Below, in pieces: positions 1 through 10,351 of a stretch of DNA of 64,000 bases (its first letter is position 1; each line of letters starts with the position of its first letter). The notes under the pieces are model-generated. The model was not told where the DNA came from and made no database searches. It worked only from the letters and a program-made list of their open reading frames with translations. Source of the DNA: Rhodococcus sp. ABRD24. Lineage in GTDB: Bacteria > Actinomycetota > Actinomycetes > Mycobacteriales > Mycobacteriaceae. Position numbers and translations under genes: made by a program. Location: the NCBI RefSeq assembly GCF_004328705.1, contig NZ_CP035319.1:3162001-3226000 (forward strand), in the 5' to 3' direction.

Positions 1-120
1 GTCGGATTCTTGGTACTCGGCGGCAGCTTCGTCGTTGCCGCTGTCATAGCCGCGGTCACCATCCCACGAGGGCTGTCGACGAATCCCACCCCGTCGCGAG
101 AGCTAGGGCGAGTCTCCTAG
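1..120 (+). CDS. C-terminal end of a membrane protein (partial)
   Basis: Frame 1 is open from the window edge to a TAG at 118-120, giving 39 residues. The first about 20 are strongly hydrophobic (valine, alanine, isoleucine and glycine rich), followed by a short polar tail with several arginines. This is the look of the last transmembrane helix and cytoplasmic tail of a transporter or other polytopic membrane protein. Too little is present to name the family; a major facilitator protein is one guess only. Confidence 0.5.
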   Translation, partial: VGFLVLGGSFVVAAVIAAVTIPRGLSTNPTPSRELGRVS

Positions 121-331
121 CTTCGGGAGGCGCTCGAGCTGCGTATGGATCGCCGGAAGATCCACGCCTGCAAGGTAGGTCGGGATGAGCTGGGCCTAGG
201 AAAGTGTCCAATGATCATGCCCGGCGTTGTTCAGCAGGCATCGTCAGTCGACCGAGTAGCGGGCACGGGCGGGCCCGCGGTTGGCGTTCGGTCGACCCTC
301 GGCGGAAGGATTTGCCGCGTATGATCAGCAG

Positions 332-592
332 ATGCACTCTGGTGCGCAGGCAGACAAGATTCGAGAGATCGTTGTCGAGGCTCTCGGAACAGTCGCGCCG
401 GAGGTGGATTCCGAACTGCTGGTGCCGGATCAGCCGCTTCGCGATCAGGTCGACCTCGACTCGATGGACTGGTTGAACTTTCTGGTGGGTTTGCGCGCGG
501 CGCTGGGGGTGGACGTGCCGGAATCCGATTACCCCCGTTTGGTGACGCTGGACGATCTGGTTTCCTATTTGCAGGACAAGCAGACTCGGTGA
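332..592 (+). CDS. Acyl carrier protein
   Basis: An 86-residue acidic protein with the acyl carrier protein fold signature. The phosphopantetheine attachment motif LDSMDWLNFL has Ser44 in the D-S-M context, with the usual downstream helix and a C-terminal LDDLVSYL helix. It would carry an acyl group as a thioester in the cytoplasm for a fatty-acid or polyketide-type enzyme. The ATG at 332 is chosen because it opens directly on the first ACP helix; a TTG at 281 would add 17 non-ACP residues. A GGAAGGA lies about 20 bases upstream, so the ribosome site is not ideal. No synthase or transferase gene is adjacent, so the partner is unknown. Confidence 0.85.
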   Translation: MHSGAQADKIREIVVEALGTVAPEVDSELLVPDQPLRDQVDLDSMDWLNFLVGLRAALGVDVPESDYPRLVTLDDLVSYLQDKQTR

Positions 593-617
593 CAGCGAGT
601 GGAGTGATGGCCTGACG

Positions 618-1772
618 TCACTCCGGCTCCGCCGGGGGTCGCCGGAAAGGCAACCCCAGTGCCGTCCGCTCGCAGACCCGCACGAGATCGGTCGACGTGA
701 CGACCCCGACGATCTGCTCGCCGTCCACGACGGCGAGCAGATCCAGGCCGGGGCGCAGCATTGCGGATGCGGCCACCGTCGCGAGGTGGTCGTCTCGGTG
801 CACGCGGGCCGAGTCCGGCAGCGGCCGTGCAAGCGATCCGATGGTTCCTGCCCGGTCGGCTGCCGATGCGCGGGACAGGTCGCGCAGAGACAGCACGCCC
901 ACCGGCCGACCCTGCCGGTCGACCACTGGAAACGTGCGGTGATGCATCGTCGGCAGGACATCGGCGAGGAAGGTGCTCACCTGGTCGTTCGCTTCCGCGA
1001 CGTCGGGGGAGGTGGTCATGATGTCGCCGACTCGGAGGTCGCCCATCTGGTGGCGCATGGATGCACTGGCCAGCTCTGCATTGGCGGCGGTTCGCAGGAA
1101 CCAGCCCAGCAGCATCAGCCACAGCCCCGCCCCGCTGCCGAGGAACACGGCCTGCACCGCACCGAGAGCGATCAGGGCGAGCCCGATGGCGCGTCCGCTG
1201 CGGGCCGATCCGGCTGCCGCGCTCAGTCGGTCGCCGCTCCTGCGCCAGAGCGCGGCGTGCAGTACGCGACCGCCGTCGAGGGGAGCGCCGGGCAGCAGAT
1301 TGAACACGGCCAGAACCACATTCGCTGTGCCGAGCCAGGCAATCGATGCCGTGACCACCGGATCGACGTGGGAGTTCAGGACCGTGGCGAGGAGCAATGC
1401 GGCGATGCCGATGGTGAGGCTTGTCAGTGGTCCCGAGAGGGCTATCCTCAGCTCCGAACGCGGGTCCGCCGGTTCCCCGCGGAGCTCGGACATCCCCCCG
1501 AGCAACCACAGAGTGATGCGCTCCACCGGCACACCGTCCCGCACCGCGACGATCGAGTGCGCCATCTCGTGTGCGGCAAGCGAAACGAGGAAGACCGCGG
1601 CCGCTAGTGTCCCGACCGCCCAGTACTCGGCTGCGCTGCGGTCGCTGAACTCCGTGGGGAGGACGGACGTGGCGAGAATGCCGGCGATCAGGGCCAGCGT
1701 CACGAGCAGAGACCAGTGCAGATAGAGCCGAACTCCGAATACCCGGCCAGCCGGAATGGACCACTTCAGCAT
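618..1772 (-). CDS. Site-2 protease (M50 family) with CBS domains, Rip3-like
   Basis: A 384-residue intramembrane zinc metalloprotease. Several hydrophobic segments surround the zinc motif HEMAH (His68, Glu69, His72) and the second metal-binding motif N-x-x-P-x-x-x-x-DGG, with Asp166. After residue about 250 the protein leaves the membrane and carries two CBS repeats, which in this family bind adenosine nucleotides and probably gate activity. The architecture matches M. tuberculosis Rip3 (Rv2625c). The substrate is unknown; members cleave membrane anti-sigma factors or other single-pass proteins. The neighbouring genes give no clue to a partner. Confidence 0.88.
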   Translation of the reverse strand: MLKWSIPAGRVFGVRLYLHWSLLVTLALIAGILATSVLPTEFSDRSAAEYWAVGTLAAAVFLVSLAAHEMAHSIVAVRDGVPVERITLWLLGGMSELRGEPADPRSELRIALSGPLTSLTIGIAALLLATVLNSHVDPVVTASIAWLGTANVVLAVFNLLPGAPLDGGRVLHAALWRRSGDRLSAAAGSARSGRAIGLALIALGAVQAVFLGSGAGLWLMLLGWFLRTAANAELASASMRHQMGDLRVGDIMTTSPDVAEANDQVSTFLADVLPTMHHRTFPVVDRQGRPVGVLSLRDLSRASAADRAGTIGSLARPLPDSARVHRDDHLATVAASAMLRPGLDLLAVVDGEQIVGVVTSTDLVRVCERTALGLPFRRPPAEPE

Positions 1773-1813
1773 CCGGCCACCTCCGATCCGCGCAGTCCCT
1801 GTATTCGACCCCG

Positions 1814-2329
1814 TCAGCGGGCGGGTTCGGCAGGGTCGTTGGTCACGAGATCTGGCAGTGCGGCGTCGCGCTCGAGCCCGAACCAGAAGTGTTCACCGGC
1901 ATCGAAGACGAGATTGCTCTTGCCGTTCATGACGCCGATCACCGTGTCGGCGTCCACCTTCTTGAAGTGGTCGAAGATCGGGAGCCCGTCGTAGACCATC
2001 GTGGCGGTCACCTCGCCGCGGAAGGCTACCTCCCATAGGCTCGCCTCGCCGTGCCCGGTCCCCACATCGGAAAACAGCTGACCAGATTTGCTGCGGCACA
2101 GCAGTGGTTGCACATCCGTCTCGCTCGTGAACGCCTTTCCGTACCAGCGGGCGCGGTCGAGGAGCGAGCCGGTCCGGTGTCCGGTGTCGAAAGCGAAACC
2201 GCGCCAACGATATCCGATGAGATCGGCGGGACGGCATGGTGCGAGCCGGTCCCACAGCGCGTCGAACTCGCGTGGGTCGATCCGGTCGCCCCGTGCCCGC
2301 AGCGCCGCGACCTCGTCGTACACAGTCAT
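1814..2329 (-). CDS. GXWXG / DUF4334 domain protein
   Basis: A 171-residue soluble protein. Its N-terminal part carries the GXWXG-type motif (GYRWRG, about residue 39) and the C-terminal half matches DUF4334, with the characteristic N-G-K-S and an aromatic HFWFGLER ending. Proteins of this family are common in actinobacteria and are thought to bind lipidic ligands, but no activity is established. The gene stands alone, about 40 bp downstream of the start of the site-2 protease gene on the same strand, so the two could be co-transcribed with this gene first. Confidence 0.75.
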   Translation of the reverse strand: MTVYDEVAALRARGDRIDPREFDALWDRLAPCRPADLIGYRWRGFAFDTGHRTGSLLDRARWYGKAFTSETDVQPLLCRSKSGQLFSDVGTGHGEASLWEVAFRGEVTATMVYDGLPIFDHFKKVDADTVIGVMNGKSNLVFDAGEHFWFGLERDAALPDLVTNDPAEPAR

Positions 2330-2678
2330 GCCGATCCTCCTGCGCCCGTTCCGAACGTGAGTACCGCCTAGATCACCTCGCTCGACCGTACCGCGGGAGC
2401 GCCCGCTGCGGTGGGTGAGGCGGACCGGTCGGTTCTACCGGTCGCGAACGCGCAGTCCGCGCGAAGATCACAATGCGAGCACACTTTCCGCGCACAGGTC
2501 ACAACTCGGGAAAGCCGTGCTTCCAGCCATTGCGGGAGCCGCCGCCGCGCGTAGTATCAGTAGTGCGGATCGAGTGAGTAGTCGGTAACGGTGAAAGTCT
2601 CGTGAAACAGAGATCCGGCCGAGGATGTGAAAGCATCCCCGGCCGAACCCCTGTTCGGGGACATTCGCGTGAGCCTCG
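2330..2678. other. Intergenic region between gatD and the DUF4334 gene
   Basis: About 350 bp without a credible gene. It holds the gatD terminator (2616-2645), a second small C4/G4 hairpin at about 2648-2661, and the presumed promoter of the minus-strand DUF4334 gene. I examined 2541-2670 as a possible structured RNA on the plus strand but could not match it to a known class. Confidence 0.5.
2616..2645 (-). terminator. Terminator of murT-gatD
   Basis: A 12-position stem (2616-2627 with 2634-2645, one A-C mismatch) around a 6-nt loop, 34 bp beyond the gatD stop. On the minus strand the stem is followed by a short T-containing stretch. Confidence 0.6.
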
Positions 2679-3392
2679 TCAGCGCACCCGCAACCGCTCG
2701 CGGCGTAGCTGCTCCACCTCGGGCAGATCCATCGGTGCCAACTCGTCCACTCCGAGGGTGCGCTTCAGTATCAGGTCCGCCAGTTCGGGGTTCCGGGCGA
2801 GCACGGGCCCATGCATGTAGGTGCCGATCACCGAACCCTGTGTGACGCCTTCGAAACCGTCGCCGACTCCGTTGCCCACGCCGTGGGTCACGCGGCCCAC
2901 GGGTTTGGCATCGGCTCCGAGAGTTGTTCCGCCGCGGTGGTTCTCGAATCCGGACAGGGGAGCGGTGAGGCCGTCGATCAGCGGCGTCGTGATGACCTCG
3001 CCGATCGAGCGCGTCGCCTGCGGGGTAGTGGTGGCATCGAGCATCGAGACGCCCTCGACGCGCTCGCCGGCCGATGTCTCGTACCAGTGCCCGAGAACCT
3101 GGATCGCCGCGCAGATCGCCAGCACGGGCGCACCGCGCTCGGCCGCGCGTTGCAGCCCCGGGTAGGTGTTCAGGTGCCGGGTCGCGAGGCGCTGCGCGAA
3201 GTCCTCGGCGCCGCCCAGGGTGTAGACATCCAGCGAGTCCGGAACCGGATCGCTGAGTGTGATGTCGACGATCTCGGCGTCGTACCCGCGCATGCGCAGG
3301 CGCTGTCGCAGGATCAGGGCGTTGCCGCCGTCGCCGTACGTGCCCATGACGTCGGGCAGGACCAGGCCGATGCGGACCGTCGACTCAGACAT
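2679..3392 (-). CDS. gatD: Lipid II isoglutaminyl synthase, glutamine amidotransferase subunit GatD
   Basis: A 237-residue class I glutamine amidotransferase of the CobB/CobQ type. It liberates ammonia from glutamine and passes it to MurT, which amidates the D-glutamate of lipid II. The nucleophile is Cys94 in LAICAAIQ, the catalytic histidine is His194 in TYMHGP, and Arg128 sits at the position known to hold glutamine in staphylococcal GatD. The ATG at 3392 is preferred over an upstream in-frame start because it opens directly on the Rossmann-like first strand. It overlaps the murT stop by 8 nt, so the two are translated as a coupled pair. The orthologue in M. tuberculosis is Rv3713. Confidence 0.93.
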   Translation of the reverse strand: MSESTVRIGLVLPDVMGTYGDGGNALILRQRLRMRGYDAEIVDITLSDPVPDSLDVYTLGGAEDFAQRLATRHLNTYPGLQRAAERGAPVLAICAAIQVLGHWYETSAGERVEGVSMLDATTTPQATRSIGEVITTPLIDGLTAPLSGFENHRGGTTLGADAKPVGRVTHGVGNGVGDGFEGVTQGSVIGTYMHGPVLARNPELADLILKRTLGVDELAPMDLPEVEQLRRERLRVR

Positions 3393-4641
3393 CGCGGCTG
3401 TTCTCCTTCGCAATCGCGGTGTTGAGGTCACGGAACGCCGTGTAGTTGGCCAGCACCTCGACCCGACCGGGCGGGCACGACCCGATCGCCTTCAACGGGT
3501 CCGGCTCGAGCGTGTGCTCGACGCCCGCATACGTCAGGCGGACCGCCAGATCGGTACCGCGTTCGCCGGCGGCCACCACCTTCACGCCCTCGAAGTGCTC
3601 GAAGCGCACGTCCCACAGCCACGACAGGTCCTCGCCGTCGGGCACCTGGCCGTTGACGGCAATGACGAGGCCGTCGACACTGTGGTCGATCATCGACAGC
3701 GCCTCTTGCCAGCCGGCCGGGTTCTTCGCCAGCAGCATGTGCACGGAGTGCGCGCCCACCTGGACGGTGCTGTAGCGGCCGGCGACCTCCTCGACGATCG
3801 AGGCGGCGGCGACGGCGTCCTCCGCCCTCGTACCCATCGCGACGGCCGCGGCCACGGCCTGCGCGGCGTTGCCGCGGTTCGCCTTGCCAGGCAGGGTCAG
3901 CTTCATCGGCAGCACGAGCCCGTTCGGGCCGTACAGGTTGTCGTCGTCGAGCCACCAGTCCGGCGTCGGACGCGCGAAGTCGGAACCGGTGCTGCGCCAG
4001 TGCGGGCCGTCCCACACGATCGGCTCGCCGGTACGCGGGCAGCTGACGGAATCGCTGGCCCAGCCGCCGCCAGCGGCCACCCAGACCACGTTCTTGCAGT
4101 CGTAGGCGACCGAGGCGACCAGCACGTCGTCGCAGTTCGCGATCACGACTGCATCGGGGTGACGCTCGAGACCGGCGCGCAGCTTGCGCTCGATCATGTT
4201 GATCTCGCCGACGCGGTCGAGCTGGTCGCGGCTGAGGTTGAGCAGCACCACGACCTCGGGGTTCACGGCGTCGCACACGTGCGGGACGTGCAGTTCGTCG
4301 ACCTCGAGCGCCGCCAGGGGAGCGTCGACGCGGGCGGTGAGTGCGGCGACGATGCCAGCATCCATATTGGCACCGTCGGCCTGCGTGGCGACCTCGTCCA
4401 GGGTCGCCAGCGCGGCGGCGGTCATACGGGTGGTGGTGGACTTACCGTTGGTGCCGGTGATCACCACACTGCGGCGTCCGCGGCCGAGCTGCTGCATGAG
4501 CGTCGGGTCGATCTTGAGCGCGATAAGGCCGCCGATCATCGAGCCCTTGCCGCGTCCGGCCTTCTGCGACGCCCATGCCGCTGCCGCCGCTGCGCGCAGT
4601 GCGAGGCGTCCGCGCAGGTTGATCCGAGTTCTAGTTCCCAC
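3385..4641 (-). CDS. murT: Lipid II isoglutaminyl synthase, Mur-ligase-like subunit MurT
   Basis: A 418-residue ATP-dependent ligase that activates the alpha-carboxylate of lipid II D-glutamate and receives ammonia from GatD. The P-loop GTNGKST lies at about residues 63-69, followed by the Mur central domain with conserved N-x-x-x-D-Q-L-D-R-x-G-E. A cysteine pair region (about residues 200-230) resembles the zinc ribbon seen in MurT, and a DUF1727 domain is at the C-terminus. I chose the GTG at 4641, which puts the family's usual basic N-terminus first; the open frame continues 20 codons further upstream but into sequence unlike the family. M. tuberculosis Rv3712 is the same size. Confidence 0.93.
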   Translation of the reverse strand: MGTRTRINLRGRLALRAAAAAAWASQKAGRGKGSMIGGLIALKIDPTLMQQLGRGRRSVVITGTNGKSTTTRMTAAALATLDEVATQADGANMDAGIVAALTARVDAPLAALEVDELHVPHVCDAVNPEVVVLLNLSRDQLDRVGEINMIERKLRAGLERHPDAVVIANCDDVLVASVAYDCKNVVWVAAGGGWASDSVSCPRTGEPIVWDGPHWRSTGSDFARPTPDWWLDDDNLYGPNGLVLPMKLTLPGKANRGNAAQAVAAAVAMGTRAEDAVAAASIVEEVAGRYSTVQVGAHSVHMLLAKNPAGWQEALSMIDHSVDGLVIAVNGQVPDGEDLSWLWDVRFEHFEGVKVVAAGERGTDLAVRLTYAGVEHTLEPDPLKAIGSCPPGRVEVLANYTAFRDLNTAIAKENSRDV

Positions 4642-4708
4642 GTGCCGAGTTTTCCACAGGCCGATCCCGGACGCCCTCCGGCGCCGAGGTTGCCGCTCCA
4701 CAAACAGC

Positions 4709-4740
4709 GATGCCGCGCTCCCGATTGGGAGCGCGGCATC
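4709..4740 (-). terminator. Terminator of the SHOCT membrane protein gene
   Basis: A perfect 14-bp stem (4709-4722 with 4727-4740) closed by a GATT/AATC tetraloop. On the minus strand it is followed by a T-containing stretch. It separates the SHOCT gene from murT on the same strand. Confidence 0.75.
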
Positions 4741-4782
4741 ACGAAAACCCGAGCGGCCGGAGCCTGGTATGGGTCAGACGAC

Positions 4783-5160
4783 TCAGCCGAGAGCCTTGGT
4801 CTTGAGCGCCTGGAACTCGGCCTCGGTGATGGTGCCCGAGTCGAGCAGCGCCTTCGCGTCGGCGATCTGCTCAGGTCCGGACTTACCCGCCACCTGACGG
4901 ATGTAGGCGTCCTGCGACTCCTTCATATGCTGCGCCGCCGCGATGGAACGCTTCGTCATGTCGTCGCCCTTGACGATCAGATACACGAGGGCGGTGAGGA
5001 ACGGAAGGATGATCAGGAAGACCACCCAGATGGCCTTGGCCCAGCCGGAACTCTTGTGATCGCGGAACAGGTCCGTGATGATCGAGAACAGGAGCATCAG
5101 GTACGCGATGAACGCGAAGCTGACGAGAATCACCCAGAGAAAATCCAAGAAAGAGTCCAT
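4783..5160 (-). CDS. SHOCT-domain membrane protein with a phospholipase-D-nuclease-like N-terminus
   Basis: A 125-residue protein with two N-terminal transmembrane helices (about residues 4-30 and 40-62) of the PLDc_N type and a C-terminal SHOCT motif (Q-I-A-D-A-K-A-L-L-D-S-G-x-I-T-x-x-E-F). SHOCT modules are short helical oligomerization tails attached to many unrelated membrane proteins; no enzyme activity is expected here. The ATG at 5160 is favoured over the one at 5175 because a GGAG lies 9 nt before it. The gene is followed by a perfect hairpin terminator and is probably a single-gene unit. Confidence 0.8.
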   Translation of the reverse strand: MDSFLDFLWVILVSFAFIAYLMLLFSIITDLFRDHKSSGWAKAIWVVFLIILPFLTALVYLIVKGDDMTKRSIAAAQHMKESQDAYIRQVAGKSGPEQIADAKALLDSGTITEAEFQALKTKALG

Positions 5161-5464
5161 GTCGGACGGCTCCATTCACGTGTTCGATCGAAAGTGCTCC
5201 TGACTTTCGCACACCCAGCGCCGCAACGGCGTCGTTCGACACGGGTGAGATCCAAGTCGCAACTATTCGGTTGAAGGGCGGGGGCTGAACCGCCAATCCG
5301 TACTCCGACACATCCGTTTGACACGCTTGCGTCGCCCAGTCGCGGTAGATCGAACGCCCAGTCCGATTCCCGCCAGCGCCGGGCGTTCCTGCCGAGCAAG
5401 GTGGACGGAGGCGATCGCCTGGCCGGTCGGCCCTTCCACCACACTTCTCGGAAAAGGACTGAGC

Positions 5465-6223
5465 ATGTCTTCACGCTTCGAATCCAAGGTCTTGATCGTC
5501 ACTGGCGGGTCGTCCGGCATCGGACTCGCGGTGGCGCGCCGTCTCGCCGCCGAAGGCGCCGCCGTGATCATCGGCAGTCGGCGCAAGGACGTCGGCGAGA
5601 AGGCTGCGGAGAGCTTGCGCTCCGCCGGTGGCACGGCGATCTTCGTCCCGGCGGACGTCTCGATCGAGGAGGATGCCGCGCTGTTGGTCACGACCGCGAT
5701 CACCGAATTCGGACGTCTGGACGGCGCTTTCAACAATGCGGGTGGTGTGAACGCGTCCGGGCCGATCTCGACTGTCGACGCCGACACCTGGAACGCCGAA
5801 TTGGCGCAGAACGTCACCAGCGTCTTCAACTGCCTCAAGCACCAGATCCCAGCCGTTCTCCAGACCGGCGGCGCGATCGTCAACAACGCCTCGAACATGG
5901 GCGTCGTCGCGCTGCCGGAGGCCGCTCCGTATGTGGCGGCCAAGCACGCCGTCGTCGGGTTGACGCGGTCCGTGGCACTCGAGGTCGCAGACCGCGGCGT
6001 GCGCGTCAACGCCATCACCACCGGGGGTGTCGACACGCCCCTGGCCCGCGGGTCGATGGCCACCACCGACGAGGCACTTGCCTACATCGAGTCCTTGCAC
6101 CCGGTGAATCGCATAGCGCAACCAGAGGAGATCGCGCCGTTCGTGGCGTTCCTGCTGAGCGACGAGGCATCGTTCATCACCGGTGCTGCCCTCGCAATCG
6201 ACGGTGGATTCACTACGCGCTGA
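5465..6223 (+). CDS. Short-chain dehydrogenase/reductase (SDR)
   Basis: A 252-residue classical SDR oxidoreductase. It shows the nucleotide-binding TGGSSGIG near residue 12, the structural NNAGG, the catalytic serine in the N-N-A-S-N-M strand, and the YVAAK tyrosine-lysine pair. The C-terminus ends with the usual I-D-G-G-F-T-T-R. It would oxidize an alcohol or reduce a ketone with NAD(P)(H); the substrate is not predictable. An AAAAGGA precedes the ATG at 5465 by a few bases. The gene is alone between the SHOCT gene and a bidirectional terminator. Confidence 0.88.
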   Translation: MSSRFESKVLIVTGGSSGIGLAVARRLAAEGAAVIIGSRRKDVGEKAAESLRSAGGTAIFVPADVSIEEDAALLVTTAITEFGRLDGAFNNAGGVNASGPISTVDADTWNAELAQNVTSVFNCLKHQIPAVLQTGGAIVNNASNMGVVALPEAAPYVAAKHAVVGLTRSVALEVADRGVRVNAITTGGVDTPLARGSMATTDEALAYIESLHPVNRIAQPEEIAPFVAFLLSDEASFITGAALAIDGGFTTR

Positions 6224-6241
6224 GCAGCATTCGACGAACAT

Positions 6242-6285
6242 GCCGACGGCCGGCCCCGAGGTGATCTTCGGGGTCGGCCGTCGGC
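6242..6285. terminator. Shared terminator between SDR and alkA
   Basis: An 18-position stem (6242-6259 with 6268-6285, one G-T pair) around an 8-nt loop, lying between two converging genes, so it probably acts in both directions. Confidence 0.75.
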
Positions 6286-6292
6286 TGCGGGA

Positions 6293-7756
6293 TCAGATCT
6301 CGGTGGGTGTAGCGCATCGCGGCACGGGGACGTGGGCGGGGCGTGTCGCGGCCAGATGATGTACCCCATAGGTGCGCCACGGACGCCAGGCAGCGGTGTC
6401 CCAGCGCTCGGGTGCTTCCTGATCGACGATGTCACAGGTCGAGAGCACATCGGGATCGCCGAGGCCGCGCATCCGAATGTAGCGCGCCATCTCCGCCGTG
6501 ACGCCGGGCAGACACGCGAGCGCCGCTTCGGTCGCGTTCCGGTCGGCACCTGGATCCAAGCGCACCGTGCCGTCCATGAGGGCCCGCGCGACCGCTCGTG
6601 TGGCCCGTCGGCGTTCGGCACACAACTCCGTCATCGGGGCGTCGGCCAGTTCGGCGGCCGACGGGAACACGTGAGTGATGGTGCCGCGGGGGACCGTCAG
6701 TGATGTGCCGTACCGCTGTACCAGCGACGTGGCTGCTGCGCGTCCCCCCGAGACCACCCGGATCGCCAGTTCGTGCGGGTCCGCGGTGCCCGGGGCCCGC
6801 AGTCCGGGGCGTGCGGCTACCAGTGGGGCCAGCGCCGGATCCCCGCTCAGGTGCTCGGCGACGGCGCGCGGATCGGCGTCGAGATCGAACATTCGACGCA
6901 TCCGGTGTGTTGCGGTGGTGAGGTCGCGCAGATCCTCGAGGCACAGGTGGCACGCCATCCAAGAGTCGCCGAGCGCCTCGTCCACGTCGGCGACGCCGAG
7001 CCCGTGCGGCAGTCGCAGGGTGCGTCGGTAGTGACGGTTACCCCGCGCCCCGGTGATCTCCTCGACCCCGGTGACGGCACGCGCCTCGAGATAGTCGAAG
7101 ACGGCGGCCGCATCGTACGGACCTCGGAACGGCAGGCGCAGGGCGATGCCGGGTGCGGTGCTCGCGGGGGCGATCGAACCGAATCGCGCCGTACTGCCCG
7201 GGGCTGCCGCCCGCAGCTCACTCGGGGTGACTGCGTATATGTCCCGGACCGTGTCGTTGAACTGTCGGACGCTGGAGAACCCTGCCGCGAATGCGATGTC
7301 GGTGATCGGCATGGCGGTGGTCTGCAGCAGGGTTCGCGCGGTGTGAGCCCGCTGGGCCCGGGCGAGCGCGATAGGGCCCGCGCCGAGTTCCGCCGACAAC
7401 TGCCGCTGCACCTGCCGGGCGCTGTATCCCAGACGCTCGGCCAGGCCGGCGACGCCCTCCCGGTCGACGACCCCGTCCGCGATCAGCCGCATTGCCCGCC
7501 CGACGACGTCGGCGCGGGCGTTCCACTCCGCTGAACCGGGCACCGCGTCCGGGCGGCATCGACGACAGGCGCGGAACCCCGAACCCTGCGCTGCCGCGGC
7601 CGTCGCGTAGAAGCGGACGTTCCGGCGCTTGGGTGTGGTCGCCGGACAGCTTGGCCGGCAATAGATACCGGTAGTGGCGACGGCGAAGAAGAACTCTCCG
7701 TCGAAGCGTGCATCGCGGCTGCACACGGCCTCGTATTTGCTGTCGTCGCCGATCAC
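6293..7756 (-). CDS. alkA: Ada-type regulator fused to AlkA DNA-3-methyladenine glycosylase
   Basis: A 487-residue three-part protein for adaptive repair of alkylated DNA. The N-terminal Ada zinc domain has all four cysteines (Cys33, Cys37, Cys64, Cys67), one of which takes the methyl group from methylphosphotriesters. An AraC-type helix-turn-helix follows (about residues 85-180), then an AlkA domain with the helix-hairpin-helix region and the G-D-P-D loop containing the catalytic aspartate region near the end. There is no Ogt methyltransferase domain. The architecture equals M. tuberculosis Rv1317c. The start is the GTG at 7756; the frame stays open for 104 more codons, but that part is arginine-rich non-homologous translation. 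A GGAG close to the GTG is at a short spacing, so the start is less certain. Confidence 0.88.
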   Translation of the reverse strand: MIGDDSKYEAVCSRDARFDGEFFFAVATTGIYCRPSCPATTPKRRNVRFYATAAAAQGSGFRACRRCRPDAVPGSAEWNARADVVGRAMRLIADGVVDREGVAGLAERLGYSARQVQRQLSAELGAGPIALARAQRAHTARTLLQTTAMPITDIAFAAGFSSVRQFNDTVRDIYAVTPSELRAAAPGSTARFGSIAPASTAPGIALRLPFRGPYDAAAVFDYLEARAVTGVEEITGARGNRHYRRTLRLPHGLGVADVDEALGDSWMACHLCLEDLRDLTTATHRMRRMFDLDADPRAVAEHLSGDPALAPLVAARPGLRAPGTADPHELAIRVVSGGRAAATSLVQRYGTSLTVPRGTITHVFPSAAELADAPMTELCAERRRATRAVARALMDGTVRLDPGADRNATEAALACLPGVTAEMARYIRMRGLGDPDVLSTCDIVDQEAPERWDTAAWRPWRTYGVHHLAATRPAHVPVPRCATPTEI

Positions 7757-7903
7757 ATCTCCAGGATGCCGGGGGAAATGCGGGTCCCGCTGGCGGAAAT
7801 CGGACGTAGCGTCCGGACACCTGCCGGTCTCAGCGCCCACTCCTCGCGCGCTCGGGAACTCCGCACCCGAAGAGAGAGGGCGCCAGACGGGATCTCGAAA
7901 TGC

Positions 7904-7938
7904 CGAAGAGGCCGCACCCGGACGATGCGGCCCCTTCG
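7904..7938 (-). terminator. leuA terminator
   Basis: A 13-position stem (7904-7916 with 7926-7938, one A-C mismatch) with a 9-nt loop, 13 bp beyond the leuA stop. Confidence 0.7.
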
Positions 7939-7950
7939 TCGAGTCGGAAC

Positions 7951-9855
<1,905 letters not shown>

Positions 9856-9897
9856 TCAGACCCCGCCGCGGCAGCCAAGAAGGAGTGCGCGCTGCAT
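9856..9897 (-). CDS. Leucine leader peptide of leuA
   Basis: A 13-codon reading frame, M-Q-R-A-L-L-L-G-C-R-G-G-V then TGA, lies 96 bp upstream of the leuA start on the same strand. Its three consecutive leucine codons are CTC, CTT, CTT; CTT is uncommon in this GC-rich genome, which would make translation sensitive to charged leucyl-tRNA. An AGGAG lies about 12 nt before the ATG. Downstream, before leuA, is a 6-bp hairpin (9785-9799). Leader-peptide control of leuA has been predicted before in actinobacteria; the exact mechanism (transcriptional or translational) is not shown by the sequence. Confidence 0.7.
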   Translation of the reverse strand: MQRALLLGCRGGV

Positions 9898-9987
9898 AAG
9901 GGCACTGTACTCCTGGGTCCTGCTCCCACGCGCGGAGTGGGGAGGGAATTCACACCGAGGGCGGGCCGACCGTGATCGACTGTGTGG

Positions 9988-10344
9988 ATGACAGCACAGG
10001 TCGACGCGGCCCGGACATACGTAGCCGCGCTCCTCAGCCACGACGGCGATTCGGTTCCCTATGCGCCGGACGCGGTGCGATACGAATTGGGACTCAAGAC
10101 CGGCCGCTCCGGGAATCACCTGCGCCGCAGCCTCTCGCGTGGCCCACAGTTTCGGGTGATCCGCGCGATCCGCGACGAGCAGTACCGCGTCGACGGCGAC
10201 CTCGTGATCGCCGACTATCTGATCGACGCCGGCTTGTTCGGCCGCACGCTGGCTACCGCGCGGGTCCATGAGACCTTCGTCATACCGGCCGACGATCCCC
10301 GGATCCACCGAATCGAGGCCAAGATAAGACTGGCCGGTCGGTAA
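9988..10344 (+). CDS. Conserved hypothetical protein, possible NTF2-like fold
   Basis: A 118-residue soluble protein divergent from leuA. The pattern of an N-terminal helix with A-R-T-Y-V-A-A-L-L-S-H-D, a middle basic stretch, and C-terminal strands ending in H-R-I-E-A-K-I-R resembles small SnoaL/NTF2-like (DUF8021-type) proteins that form cone-shaped ligand pockets. No catalytic residues can be assigned. The ATG at 9988 is chosen; a GTG at 9982 is equally possible since neither has a strong ribosome site. Confidence 0.6.
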   Translation: MTAQVDAARTYVAALLSHDGDSVPYAPDAVRYELGLKTGRSGNHLRRSLSRGPQFRVIRAIRDEQYRVDGDLVIADYLIDAGLFGRTLATARVHETFVIPADDPRIHRIEAKIRLAGR

Positions 10345-10351
10345 CGGGTGA

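Noticed and set aside
2541..2670. Possible riboswitch before gatD on the plus strand
   Set aside because: No known riboswitch core was recognisable and no plus-strand gene follows; the hairpin is better explained as the gatD terminator.
3259..5274. 671-codon open frame antisense to murT and its neighbours
   Set aside because: It crosses three real genes and their terminator on the opposite strand.
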